Positions 27,633 through 36,834 of a stretch of DNA of 64,000 nt are shown piece after piece. Under the pieces are notes generated by a model. The model had not been told where the DNA came from, searched no databases, and worked only from the letters and a program-made list of their open reading frames with translations. The DNA comes from Phocaeicola paurosaccharolyticus JCM 15092. Lineage in GTDB: Bacteria > Bacteroidota > Bacteroidia > Bacteroidales > Bacteroidaceae. A program made the translations under genes and the position numbers. Each line of letters starts with the position of its first letter. The stretch's first letter is position 1. The stretch spans positions 1-64,000 of the forward strand of contig NZ_BAJR01000014.1 in assembly GCF_000613805.1 (NCBI RefSeq). Reading direction: 5' to 3'.

Positions 27633-28832
27633 TCATTCTATTTTAGCCAATCGCGCATACATTTCAACCATAGCAGACTGAGTAAGTAACCATTTTCGAT
27701 TATCTTTTACTCTTCCACTCAGATCTGTATAAAACAATCCTTTTTCATCGCGAGCTTTTTCCCAAGCCCAATCGAGTGTCTTAATAAAAGAATTCAAATA
27801 GGTTTTATTTCTATCTATATGATATAGCTCTATAAATCCACGTAACATTACAGCACTGAACCATATATCACCCTTCTTCAATATACGGAATGAAATTCCA
27901 TTCATAGGTAAGAATTCTGTGAAAAAATATTGATAGCAACTTGCTGCTATACGTTGTGCATCATCAAGATACTTCTTCTTTGAAGTAACCTTATACAGTA
28001 ACGAAGCCGCTTGCATCATCTGCCCGCTATTGTATGCATACTTTGCTTTCCCAATTTTTCCAGACAGACCAATATTATCAAAATAAAGATCATCATTCTG
28101 ATCCTGCAAATGAGACTTAGTCCATTCATACAAACGTTCTCCTTTGATAAGTAAAGAGCTATCATTAGTTGCTATAAAAAGTTTTAAAGCCAATACAGTT
28201 CCAGGGGCATTTGAGCAAGTGTTCTTCGATTCTTTCTTTTGTTCACACCAATATATACCTCCTCCAAGTTCTTCGTCAATACCACTCTCTATATAGTTCC
28301 ATATATCTCTAGCTTTAGTGATATACTTTGATTCATGAGTAAGCATATATACATCAGTGTAATCAATACCCAACCAAATGTTATCATCATAAAATCTATC
28401 AGATAATGGTGCTGAAGAGATATAAGAAGAATATGCATATGGCTTCCGTTTTTTATCATAATACTCATCTAATCCTGGTAATACCTTCCTATCAAGAATT
28501 TTCTTATAATTAATATCAGATGACATTATAGCGGAAACAGCCGAGAAAGTACCCGAATAAGGCCATAAATATGAATAGGGATTATTCGGGCTTTTAGGTC
28601 TCTGTGATGCTAGATATGTAGCTGTATAGTTGTCCTTGGAAGAATAGTTCTCACGAAGAAGAAAAGTTCCTTTACAAGAGTAGTTTGAATACAATGAATC
28701 CAAAGTTTGCTCTGCCCTTTCTAAAAACTGATTATTATACTCAGCTTCAACGTGATAATTTTTATATCCAAACATCGAAAACAAGCATATAAGCAAATTT
28801 GTTATAACAATATACGCTCTTATCATAGACAT
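27633..28832 (-). CDS. GH76-family glycosidase (alpha-1,6-mannanase type)
   Basis: A 399-residue alpha/alpha-barrel protein. The paired acidic residues at 149-150 (RFYDDNIWLGIDY) match the catalytic DD of GH76. Conserved neighbours are LGGGIYWCEQ, SNAPGTVLALKL and YNSGQMMQAASLLY. GH76 enzymes cut alpha-1,6-mannan backbones such as those of yeast mannan. The N-terminus has a hydrophobic segment that could act as a signal. It starts 11 bp after the GH38 gene and is the last gene of the GH105-GH38-GH76 run. Confidence 0.85.
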   Translation of the reverse strand: MSMIRAYIVITNLLICLFSMFGYKNYHVEAEYNNQFLERAEQTLDSLYSNYSCKGTFLLRENYSSKDNYTATYLASQRPKSPNNPYSYLWPYSGTFSAVSAIMSSDINYKKILDRKVLPGLDEYYDKKRKPYAYSSYISSAPLSDRFYDDNIWLGIDYTDVYMLTHESKYITKARDIWNYIESGIDEELGGGIYWCEQKKESKNTCSNAPGTVLALKLFIATNDSSLLIKGERLYEWTKSHLQDQNDDLYFDNIGLSGKIGKAKYAYNSGQMMQAASLLYKVTSKKKYLDDAQRIAASCYQYFFTEFLPMNGISFRILKKGDIWFSAVMLRGFIELYHIDRNKTYLNSFIKTLDWAWEKARDEKGLFYTDLSGRVKDNRKWLLTQSAMVEMYARLAKIE

Positions 28833-28843
28833 CGTTTTTACTA

Positions 28844-31800
28844 TTATTCAAAAACCTCCAATTCGTATATTCTTGAAGCTCCACCAGCCACAGACTGATC
28901 TGGTTGAACAACCATAAGTCTGAGATATCTGAACTTATTCTGATTCTCGAAGGAACGGTCAATTACATTCTTCTTATTTCCTACAACATAATCCAACGAC
29001 TGCCACTCATCAGACTGTTTATTCTTTCCCATAAGGAAACATGAACCTGTGATATATGATCCATCCTCACTTGCAGCACTCAACAAGCGCCAAGAAGATA
29101 GCTTTTTCTCCTCGCCCAAATCAAAATCCACATAATTTGGGAGAAGAGATACATCGCACCATTTTGTGTCCTCCTTACCGTCTACCAACATCTCAGGCTT
29201 CTCGCTATTATTCACAAAGCCTGACCAACCAATAATATTCTTCACACTAAGGACACTATGCTTACGAACGTCCTTTACAGAATCAAGATTTTCACTTTTA
29301 TTGTTTGTCCTGAACAAAGTTGTTGTAACCTCTACATCCGAAGGTTCAGTATCTGCAAGAGTAGCAGCAAAAATCACAATATCTTTATTGTTGGGTAAAC
29401 AGATTTCAGATACATTCTTTGGAATATCAATAGCAAGTTTGAACATATAAGTAAACTCATAAGCATGATCTCCATCAGATGAGTGACGGTGTGTCCCGAT
29501 ATATGCTACATCAGCATCCTTCAAGAACCCTTTTGTATGATTTTCATGTTCCCACTGACCAATAAATCCAGTATATGACGGAATAGTCAAGCTTACCTTT
29601 TTCTTGTCAACACCAAATTGGCCATTAACATCTCTGCCATCGGTAGCAGCAGCAGCCAAAATATAAAGACGTCGTGATTTGTTCTGTGGAGAAAACTTCA
29701 ATGTATCTCCCTTACATAATAATCCATTCTTCAACTCCTTTATCTCTAACTTGAAAGGAATCTGTTCAACAGTCAATGACTCAGGTAACAATTCAGCTGC
29801 AAATGAGTAGCCAGACTCGAAATCGGCATCTTTACGAAACTCATTCCAACTAAAACAACTTTTGTTATAAGGAATTGACAGCACTTCGTATTTTCTATTT
29901 GATACAATAGCATTAGAATATTTTTTCAAGCGTATTTTATATGTCTTAATACTATTTGGTTTTATTGATACTTCAAGACGTGAGCCAGAGAAATTTGCAT
30001 TTGAAAGATTCTTCTCAGTACCATCAGCCTCAACTGCAGATTCAAGATCACCTGCAAAAATAATATTTGCTTTCTGAGCTGCTATACCACTTGTCTCATA
30101 TACACGGACAACATATTCATCAGAACATTCCGCCTTCTTGATAGCCTTGATAAGTACGTTTTTATTGTCACTTGAAGCAAAAGAAAACGAACGTCCCAAT
30201 TCACCTTTATGAGAGGTTGTAACAAAACCTTTTATTGCCTGATTCAACTCCTCACCATCCTGACGAACTGCTACCTTATCAAGAACACCATTATGACCTA
30301 TAATGCTATAAGTAAATGAGTGAAAGCCAAAATCCTGACGATTCTGATAAGCATAGTTACGTTTCGTTTCAGGTGTGTGGAGTAATGTCAGTCTGAAAGT
30401 ATTGTTATCAGGCTTATCCCATCCATACTTACAGTCATTTAGTACAGATACACCATAATCACCACTCTTATCTGTCATATCAGCCCAGTAATGTGAATAG
30501 ACCTCATAGGCAGTCTTTGTATTGTTACCTCTTTGTACGCTTCCTACACCAAGATCGTATGTTGCCTTTTCATTCTCAATGTTCAATGGAAATTCAGCTT
30601 TCAGTAATGAATGAGCTGATTTCCAGTCTATTTCATTATAGAAGTCTATCCTATTAGCCAGTTTTCCTTCATAAAGACGAACATATTGACGGAATAAAGA
30701 TTCTCCATGTCTTTTCTCTATACATACAGCTTTGCGCAAAGTTCCATTCTCACAAAAAATAATCTTTACATCTTGACCTATGGATACAGGAGACTGGTCT
30801 ACAGTACTCTTTAATACCTCCCAAGCAGGCCAACTGTATGATTTATTGTCTTCGAACATAGCAAGACGAATAGCTTTGCCACTCTTGACCAACTCTTTAT
30901 TGTTCTTCTTATCAATCAAAGAAACAATATCACCAAACTTATCAAAAACAATCTTGTATACTGAATTTTCAATCTGTGTTGTTGCTATGTTAACAATTGG
31001 CTGTGAACCTCTTCCTGTCAGTTGTACATCGTAAACAGAGAAGCCATTAGCAGGAACTGTTGCCTGAACAAGAATATTTACTTTGTTGTCTTTATATGAA
31101 AGAATCTGTGAAGGAACTTTATTGCCAGAAGCATCGAGAATTGTTACTTTAGCAGGAATAGTCTTTGATTTTATATGAAGTTCTACATTCTGAGTTGATT
31201 CAAAACCTAATGCATTACATAATACTACAGGTATACCACTAACTTTTGTATCAAGTCTTTCCGACAAATCAGCAACAGCAGAAGAGAGTACACCAGAGAA
31301 CTGCTTAAGTGATAGCAATTCATCATTCCATGAAAACTCATAGGCTCTCGGAATACTTGTTCCTGTAAGGTCATCGTGGAACTGGTGGAAAAGAAAACGT
31401 TTCCATGATTCTGTTAGTGTCTTCTTAGGATATGTTGACATTCCTAGCCATTCAGCTGCTACTGATGCACGTTCAGCAGCATCACCCAATAGTTCATTCT
31501 GACGATTATATAGTTTCATTGTAGCTTGAGATGTATAACATCCTGTTCCATGAACATCCATCAATAGTTCGCCATCAAAAGAAGGTAGTTCTGGATGACT
31601 TGAATAAGGCTGATAATCCTTAAAGAGCTGATCACTTGTTGCACTGATTATCTGTAAAGGTCCATCACCTTTTATTCCTTTTTCGACCGATGATACAGAT
31701 TCCAATGTTGGTGACCCACCCATATCACCTGTCCCATAGTAACGGAACAATTTATTCAGAGGTGAACGTTTTACCAGAGTTGAAAGTTCTTTATCATTAG

Positions 31801-32476
31801 ACAAATCTACATCATCCCAACGTTTTCCATAGCCATATCCATGAGCCAGCATAATAGAAGACCCGTCAATACCTTTCCACAAACCAATAGTGAAAGGATG
31901 CTTACTATCACCATAAAAAGGATTCACTCTCCAATCAAGTTTCTGAGAAGAGAAACCTATAAGTCCACAATGATTTGCAATTGTTGGAAGGGTCCATCCA
32001 AAGCCAAAGCAGTCTGGTAGAAAAATATCTGTACCTTCTTCACCGAACTCCTGTCGATAATATGTCTGTCCAAGCATAATATTACGGATAAACGACTCAA
32101 CAGAAGGTACCAAAGCATCAGATGCCTCCCAGCTACTACCTGAGATATGCCAACGACCCGATTTTATATACTTCTTTAATTCTTCATATTCACGTGGATA
32201 ATACTCTTTCATCCATGAATACTTTACTCCACCTTCAAAATTAAATACATAATCAGGATATTTCTTAAGTAAGAAAAGATTCTGATTGATTGTATTCCAA
32301 ACATATTCCTTTATTGTTTTCTGTATATCCCAATTCCATTGGGTATCAAGATGAGCATCCGCAACTACATATACTTTACTCTTTTCATTCTGTGTATTCT
32401 GAGAATAAGCGACACTACTAGGCAAAAGGAATCCTCCTATCAATATGCCAGATGTCAATACTTGTTTAATCTCCAT
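28844..32476 (-). CDS. Secreted GH38 alpha-mannosidase with a C-terminal F5/8-type domain
   Basis: A 1210-residue enzyme releasing alpha-mannose. The start at 32476 (MEIKQVLTSG) gives a normal signal peptide; an upstream in-frame ATG at 32548 would spoil it. The N-terminal domain has the zinc ligands His42 and Asp44 (DAHLDTQWNW), the nucleophile Asp in LPDCFGFGW near 160 and the later HQFHDDLTGTSI. Large beta domains follow. The last roughly 140 residues (VDFDLGEEKKLSSWRLLSA, FRYLRLMVVQPDQ) resemble an F5/8 type C / CBM32 module. GH38 acts on N-glycan or mannan chains, which fits the GH76 gene 11 bp downstream. Confidence 0.92.
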   Translation of the reverse strand: MEIKQVLTSGILIGGFLLPSSVAYSQNTQNEKSKVYVVADAHLDTQWNWDIQKTIKEYVWNTINQNLFLLKKYPDYVFNFEGGVKYSWMKEYYPREYEELKKYIKSGRWHISGSSWEASDALVPSVESFIRNIMLGQTYYRQEFGEEGTDIFLPDCFGFGWTLPTIANHCGLIGFSSQKLDWRVNPFYGDSKHPFTIGLWKGIDGSSIMLAHGYGYGKRWDDVDLSNDKELSTLVKRSPLNKLFRYYGTGDMGGSPTLESVSSVEKGIKGDGPLQIISATSDQLFKDYQPYSSHPELPSFDGELLMDVHGTGCYTSQATMKLYNRQNELLGDAAERASVAAEWLGMSTYPKKTLTESWKRFLFHQFHDDLTGTSIPRAYEFSWNDELLSLKQFSGVLSSAVADLSERLDTKVSGIPVVLCNALGFESTQNVELHIKSKTIPAKVTILDASGNKVPSQILSYKDNKVNILVQATVPANGFSVYDVQLTGRGSQPIVNIATTQIENSVYKIVFDKFGDIVSLIDKKNNKELVKSGKAIRLAMFEDNKSYSWPAWEVLKSTVDQSPVSIGQDVKIIFCENGTLRKAVCIEKRHGESLFRQYVRLYEGKLANRIDFYNEIDWKSAHSLLKAEFPLNIENEKATYDLGVGSVQRGNNTKTAYEVYSHYWADMTDKSGDYGVSVLNDCKYGWDKPDNNTFRLTLLHTPETKRNYAYQNRQDFGFHSFTYSIIGHNGVLDKVAVRQDGEELNQAIKGFVTTSHKGELGRSFSFASSDNKNVLIKAIKKAECSDEYVVRVYETSGIAAQKANIIFAGDLESAVEADGTEKNLSNANFSGSRLEVSIKPNSIKTYKIRLKKYSNAIVSNRKYEVLSIPYNKSCFSWNEFRKDADFESGYSFAAELLPESLTVEQIPFKLEIKELKNGLLCKGDTLKFSPQNKSRRLYILAAAATDGRDVNGQFGVDKKKVSLTIPSYTGFIGQWEHENHTKGFLKDADVAYIGTHRHSSDGDHAYEFTYMFKLAIDIPKNVSEICLPNNKDIVIFAATLADTEPSDVEVTTTLFRTNNKSENLDSVKDVRKHSVLSVKNIIGWSGFVNNSEKPEMLVDGKEDTKWCDVSLLPNYVDFDLGEEKKLSSWRLLSAASEDGSYITGSCFLMGKNKQSDEWQSLDYVVGNKKNVIDRSFENQNKFRYLRLMVVQPDQSVAGGASRIYELEVFE

Positions 32477-32658
32477 AGTAATATTTATATGGGTTAATGT
32501 TTTATTTTTATTAGTACAAATCCTTGCAATACAATTTCCACTACACAAATTACTGTACTATCCATATTATTGACCCTCTTCTTATAATATTATAAATCTA
32601 TTGAAAAACATTATCTACATAGTCAGAAGAAGGAATATAATCTTATTTATTATAATAA

Positions 32659-33780
32659 TTATTTTTCAAGCAAAGCATAAGCGCACCAAAGAATTGGAGC
32701 TTGTCCATGATAATCTCCGGCAATACGAGGACGTTTTAGATAGTACTCTTTACTATTCTTCTTGCCAGTACCAACACACACCTCTGTAATGTCGTTGTTT
32801 GAATCCAAATAGTTGCATAGTCCAAGCCAAGCACGTCTTGCTATTGGTGCATATTCTTCATTATTAAGCCAACCATTCTTAACACCGATAATCATAGCAT
32901 AGGCAAACATAGCAGAGCCAGATGTCTCTGTCCAAAAATCAGGCTGGTCAATTAACTGATTCCAAAGTCCATCAGTATTAACATATTTCTTAAGATTTTT
33001 CATCATTAACTGATAGCCCTTCATTATTCTTGCTCTGTTAGAATCATTATCTGGAAGACTTGCCAATAATTCAGTCATACCAACAGCCATCCAACCATCT
33101 CCTCTACCCCAATAATATGGTACATCTGGAGCATGAAAGAAAAGCCCATTATCATGTTGAAGTTCATCAAGATACAAAACCATCTCTTTAGCTGCTCTAT
33201 TAATATACTTAACATCGCCTGTTGCTTTATAAGCCTCCGACTGTACTATTGTAATCATATACATATCATCAATCCACAGACGTGTTTGCCAAGAATAACC
33301 TTTTTTATTCCATTTCTGCTCCTCTTCATTTGCATTTTTTGGAAGAGTCCATTGAGAATCTGCATATGGTAAACCAAGGTCCAGGTATCTCTTGTCTTTT
33401 GTGATGCTATAAAAACGTAAAGGTAAACATCCAAACATATTCTGATCAACATGAACAGGAGGTGGAAGCAACTCTTTTTCGATTTCAAACAATAGTTCAA
33501 ATCTTGCCCTTAGTTTTTTTATCATATCCTTATTAACTGTCTGTTCTGCAAATCTCAAAGCACCATACCATGTACAAACTTCTGCATAATGGATGCCTTT
33601 ATCAAAATACAATTGATGTTTTGTTTCAAGAAGACGTTTACATAAATTATTACCTACTAACTTAGGATCAGCTTTAACTGGGAAATTATCAAAATAGTTT
33701 TGAGCTTCTAAGTTTATTGAAAAAAGGAAAGCTAATAAAATTACAGGAAGACTAAAAATGAATCTGTTTTTCATAATCAA
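32659..33780 (-). CDS. GH105-type unsaturated glucuronyl/galacturonyl hydrolase
   Basis: A 373-residue protein with a signal peptide (NLEA-QNYF) and the alpha/alpha-barrel pattern of GH105/GH88. Examples are KGIHYAEVCTWYGALRFAEQT, VHVDQNMFGCLPLRFY, RLWIDDMYMITIVQSEAY, the acid-bearing YYWGRGDGWMAVGMTE and ETSGSAMFAYAM. These enzymes hydrate the double bond left on uronic acids by polysaccharide lyases, mostly in pectin breakdown. A second ATG at 33774 is an equally good start. It is upstream of GH38 by 182 bp; co-transcription is possible but not proven. Its pectin role differs from the mannan genes beside it. Confidence 0.85.
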   Translation of the reverse strand: MIMKNRFIFSLPVILLAFLFSINLEAQNYFDNFPVKADPKLVGNNLCKRLLETKHQLYFDKGIHYAEVCTWYGALRFAEQTVNKDMIKKLRARFELLFEIEKELLPPPVHVDQNMFGCLPLRFYSITKDKRYLDLGLPYADSQWTLPKNANEEEQKWNKKGYSWQTRLWIDDMYMITIVQSEAYKATGDVKYINRAAKEMVLYLDELQHDNGLFFHAPDVPYYWGRGDGWMAVGMTELLASLPDNDSNRARIMKGYQLMMKNLKKYVNTDGLWNQLIDQPDFWTETSGSAMFAYAMIIGVKNGWLNNEEYAPIARRAWLGLCNYLDSNNDITEVCVGTGKKNSKEYYLKRPRIAGDYHGQAPILWCAYALLEK

Positions 33781-33917
33781 TTAATTATTTTAATTTTAAA
33801 AAAGTATTGTAAAGCAAAATAAGCTATTCGTAATGATAGATAATATAAATTTTAAATCAAAAAATAAAACAAAACAATCAATAGGAGCATACGAATGAAT
33901 AAAAGATAAATCATTTA

Positions 33918-33947
33918 TTGCAAAAGAACTTCATTTCAATATCTTTG
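33918..33947 (+). promoter_or_regulatory. Promoter of tatAC
   Basis: TTG (33918-33920), then 19 bp, then TATCTTTG (33940-33947) is a full match to the Bacteroides promoter consensus, 20 bp before the tatA ATG. Confidence 0.7.
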
Positions 33948-33967
33948 GCAAAAAAAAATAAAATAAC

Positions 33968-34168
33968 ATGGAAATGACATTATTACTTTTAGGTCTTGGA
34001 GGGTCTGAAATTATATTTATTGCACTTATTGTACTACTCCTATTTGGTGGAAAGAAAATCCCTGAACTAATGAAAGGACTAGGCAAAGGAGTCAAAAGTT
34101 TTAAAGATGGTATCAATGGTATTGAAGAGAGTCTAGATAAAATCGATTCAAAAGAAGAGAAAAAATAA
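33968..34168 (+). CDS. tatA: Twin-arginine translocase subunit TatA
   Basis: A 66-residue membrane protein that forms the channel part of the Tat system, which exports folded proteins. It has one N-terminal span (SEIIFIALIVLLLFGG), the hinge GGKKIPEL and an amphipathic helix (MKGLGKGVKSFKDGI), then a charged tail. It lies 2 bp before tatC under a good promoter. No tatB is seen, so this is a minimal TatAC system unless tatB is elsewhere. Confidence 0.93.
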   Translation: MEMTLLLLGLGGSEIIFIALIVLLLFGGKKIPELMKGLGKGVKSFKDGINGIEESLDKIDSKEEKK

Positions 34169-34170
34169 TA

Positions 34171-34956
34171 ATGGAAAAGACAGAACTCACCTTTTGGGAC
34201 CATTTAGAGGAATTGCGACGCGTACTTTTTCGTGTCGCAATTTCTGTTGTTGCATTAATGGCTGCTGCTTTCTGTTTTAAAGAGACCCTTTTTAGCATTA
34301 TTCTTGCTCCAAAGAATAGCGATTTTATCACATATAGGATTTTTACAGAGATTTCCAGAATTACTGATATACCATCTATTAGTCCTGATGATTTTGATAT
34401 TACTCTGATAAATACCCAACTTGCATCACAGTTTCTAATACATATGAATGCAGCTCTATATGCAGGGCTCATTCTTGGGTCTCCATATATAATATACCAA
34501 ATTTTCAAATTCATACTTCCTGCATTATACGAAAACGAAAGACGTCATTCATTAATGATAATTTCGTGGGGATATGTTATGTTTATTTCAGGTGTATTAC
34601 TTAATTACTTTATAATATTTCCTCTTACATTTCGCTTCCTTGGAACATATCAGGTAAGCACAGAGGTTGAAAATATTATCACTCTTACCTCCTACATGGA
34701 TACACTTATTATGCTAAGCTTGATGATGGGAATAGTCTTTGAATTGCCAATTATATGTTGGTTCTGCGCAAAACTTGGTTTCCTTAGTTCATCATTTATG
34801 AAGAAGCATAGGAGGCATGCTATCATTATAATTCTTGTAATAGCAGCAATAATTACTCCTACAAGTGATATAATTACTCTATTAATGGTTGCTATACCAA
34901 TATATCTACTATACGAAATAAGCATATGCATTGTTAATCATTCTTGCAAAGAATAA
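34171..34956 (+). CDS. tatC: Twin-arginine translocase subunit TatC
   Basis: A 261-residue protein with about six membrane spans; it is the receptor for twin-arginine signal peptides. It shows the N-terminal motif FWDHLEELRRVLFR, the conserved FILPALYENERR and the late span pattern FELPIICWF, then KKHRRHAIIIILVIAAIITPTSD. It follows tatA by 2 bp and is the last gene of the pair. No Tat substrate gene is obvious next to it. Confidence 0.94.
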   Translation: MEKTELTFWDHLEELRRVLFRVAISVVALMAAAFCFKETLFSIILAPKNSDFITYRIFTEISRITDIPSISPDDFDITLINTQLASQFLIHMNAALYAGLILGSPYIIYQIFKFILPALYENERRHSLMIISWGYVMFISGVLLNYFIIFPLTFRFLGTYQVSTEVENIITLTSYMDTLIMLSLMMGIVFELPIICWFCAKLGFLSSSFMKKHRRHAIIIILVIAAIITPTSDIITLLMVAIPIYLLYEISICIVNHSCKE

Positions 34957-35024
34957 TTAAGTTATTGATTCCTTTCTATTTATTAGGCAGTATTTAATCA
35001 AAGAATTATTATAATTGTAGATAT

Positions 35025-36692
35025 TCAATATAGCAGTGTACCTGAAACACACCAATAGCTGTTGCTACCACCTTCAGGAGCTCCTTGAGGTATCTCTACA
35101 GAGATGGTATGTGTTCCTGCAGAAAGGTCACCCAAGTATATATATTCAGGATTGGTTACAGTACCAGGGCACCAGTTTGAGCGACTTAGATCAGAAGAGC
35201 TCAATCCATTAGAAAAGTTACCTGAACATGGATTCCAGTTTCTGTATGTTCCACAATCGTCACGCCAAGGGATGAATGTTATAACTTTCTGTCCGTCAAG
35301 GAATATACTGTTTGGCTTCTGATTAAACTCATCGCCATTACCCCAACCACCATGTCCGGTAGTTGTATATAACAGCAATGCATTCTTTATCGGCTCCTCA
35401 ATAGTGAATGTAGCCCTCAGTGAATCGCTGCCAAAAAGGAGAGGATATTTCTGTCCAGCCTGTTCAAGATAGTTTAATGTATTGAAGAGAGGTATGGTGT
35501 GATAAGCCCTCCTCTCACCTTCAGGATAATATTTCAAAGTTAATGAGAGCTTGTGACCCTTTGCATCCCAGTTACCTATATAAGCACCTATCCATACCTC
35601 TCCTTTCAGTCTTTCAGCAAGAGGAGTTATTTCACTCTTATATAGTACAGAGTCTACCCAATTCTGACCTGGTACTTTGTTGTTATTAAACTTACGTACT
35701 CCGAAGCCAGTGAAGAATCGCATCAACTCTACAGGAACATCATAAGTAGAATCGGAAACTAAAGCCGGATAATCACCATCCTTTGCTTTGAAAGAGGGTA
35801 CGCTCTTCAAATCTCTCATTGCATCTAGAAAAGATAGTTTCTTATCAACAGGTATCATAAAGATTGAGCCTGTACGGTCATATGCATCACCATCAGAGTA
35901 TTGCGCTACCTCAGCAAAGATACTTCTATCTTTTACATTATCAGGAAGTTTCACCTTCTTAAGGATGATTGTACCGCCACCTGCATTATATACCTCAGCA
36001 CCATTCAACTCTGCAGGCAACTTAGCCCCTGTGAAGTTTATGCTTTGATGCAAGAAGACAGGAACAGTGATAACATTGCTATTGTTTATGCTATATTGAT
36101 AGTAAGATGCATCCATCTCCTCTCCCCAGTTTGTAGGCAAGATAGAAGCTGTATCCTTTAGTTTTACTATGGAAGTAGCCTGCTGAATCATGTCACCGTT
36201 ACGTACAATCTTCAATACTAATCCGTCAGGTACTCCAACTCCTGCTTGAGGAGTTCCACGAAATGGAATGGCTGTAGTATACCATACATCTATGGTATTA
36301 GAATTTATTGAAGTCCTTAGGAGAGTACAATCAAGACCAAGAAATTTCTCTTTACCAATATCTTTGAATCCTTCACCAGACTTGAATAGTGTTATGGTAG
36401 ATATTACTTTGCCTCCACTAAGGACGGCACGTCGATAGAATTTGCCGGACGAATAGTTTAAGAAACTCTCTGTCTTAGGGAACTCTGTTTGTGGAGTTGA
36501 AGAGGTAAGTGATACCTCATCACCTTTCACTCTCATAATCATCTCGTCGGGAATTACCTTACCCTTATAAAGGGTTTGGTAAGTAACTTCGATGCCTTTG
36601 GCATTCTTCAATTTCTTTGCAAGATCCTGAGCATTCAGTGCTAAATTGCAGCACAAGAACAGGGATAATAGTTGTAAGGTTTTGGTTCTCAT
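35025..36692 (-). CDS. Secreted PNGase F-like N-glycan amidase
   Basis: A 555-residue protein with a signal peptide (ALNA-QDL). An N-terminal domain of about 200 residues recalls the beta-sandwich found ahead of PNGase F in Bacteroides relatives. Two PNGase F domains follow. The key Asp is in YDRTGSIF, the Glu region in GHGGWGNGDEFNQKPN, and the cysteine-rich loop in WRDDCGTYRNWNPCSG. Such enzymes cut the bond between asparagine and the first GlcNAc of N-glycans. With the GH38 gene nearby it suggests use of host or dietary glycoproteins. A promoter box (TATTTTTG, 36714-36721) precedes it. Confidence 0.88.
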   Translation of the reverse strand: MRTKTLQLLSLFLCCNLALNAQDLAKKLKNAKGIEVTYQTLYKGKVIPDEMIMRVKGDEVSLTSSTPQTEFPKTESFLNYSSGKFYRRAVLSGGKVISTITLFKSGEGFKDIGKEKFLGLDCTLLRTSINSNTIDVWYTTAIPFRGTPQAGVGVPDGLVLKIVRNGDMIQQATSIVKLKDTASILPTNWGEEMDASYYQYSINNSNVITVPVFLHQSINFTGAKLPAELNGAEVYNAGGGTIILKKVKLPDNVKDRSIFAEVAQYSDGDAYDRTGSIFMIPVDKKLSFLDAMRDLKSVPSFKAKDGDYPALVSDSTYDVPVELMRFFTGFGVRKFNNNKVPGQNWVDSVLYKSEITPLAERLKGEVWIGAYIGNWDAKGHKLSLTLKYYPEGERRAYHTIPLFNTLNYLEQAGQKYPLLFGSDSLRATFTIEEPIKNALLLYTTTGHGGWGNGDEFNQKPNSIFLDGQKVITFIPWRDDCGTYRNWNPCSGNFSNGLSSSDLSRSNWCPGTVTNPEYIYLGDLSAGTHTISVEIPQGAPEGGSNSYWCVSGTLLY

Positions 36693-36713
36693 TTGTATTA
36701 ATTATATTTTATA

Positions 36714-36721
36714 CAAAAATA
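36714..36721 (-). promoter_or_regulatory. Putative promoter -7 box of the PNGase F-like gene
   Basis: TATTTTTG on the minus strand, 21 bp before the ATG. A TTTT about 19 bp upstream is a weak -33 element. Confidence 0.45.
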
Positions 36722-36780
36722 GACAAATTATATAACACTAAAATATCATTCACCAATGTTCACTTGTTTTTGATTATAAA

Positions 36781-36832
36781 GGGGACAAACCTACTCTCAT
36801 AAATAATAGTAGATTTGTCCCCTATTGTATAT
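36781..36832 (-). terminator. Terminator of the metal efflux operon
   Basis: Inverted repeat GGGGACAAA / TTTGTCCCC, with an inner TACT/AGTA pair, directly after the last efflux gene on the minus strand. Confidence 0.75.
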
Positions 36833-36834
36833 TA

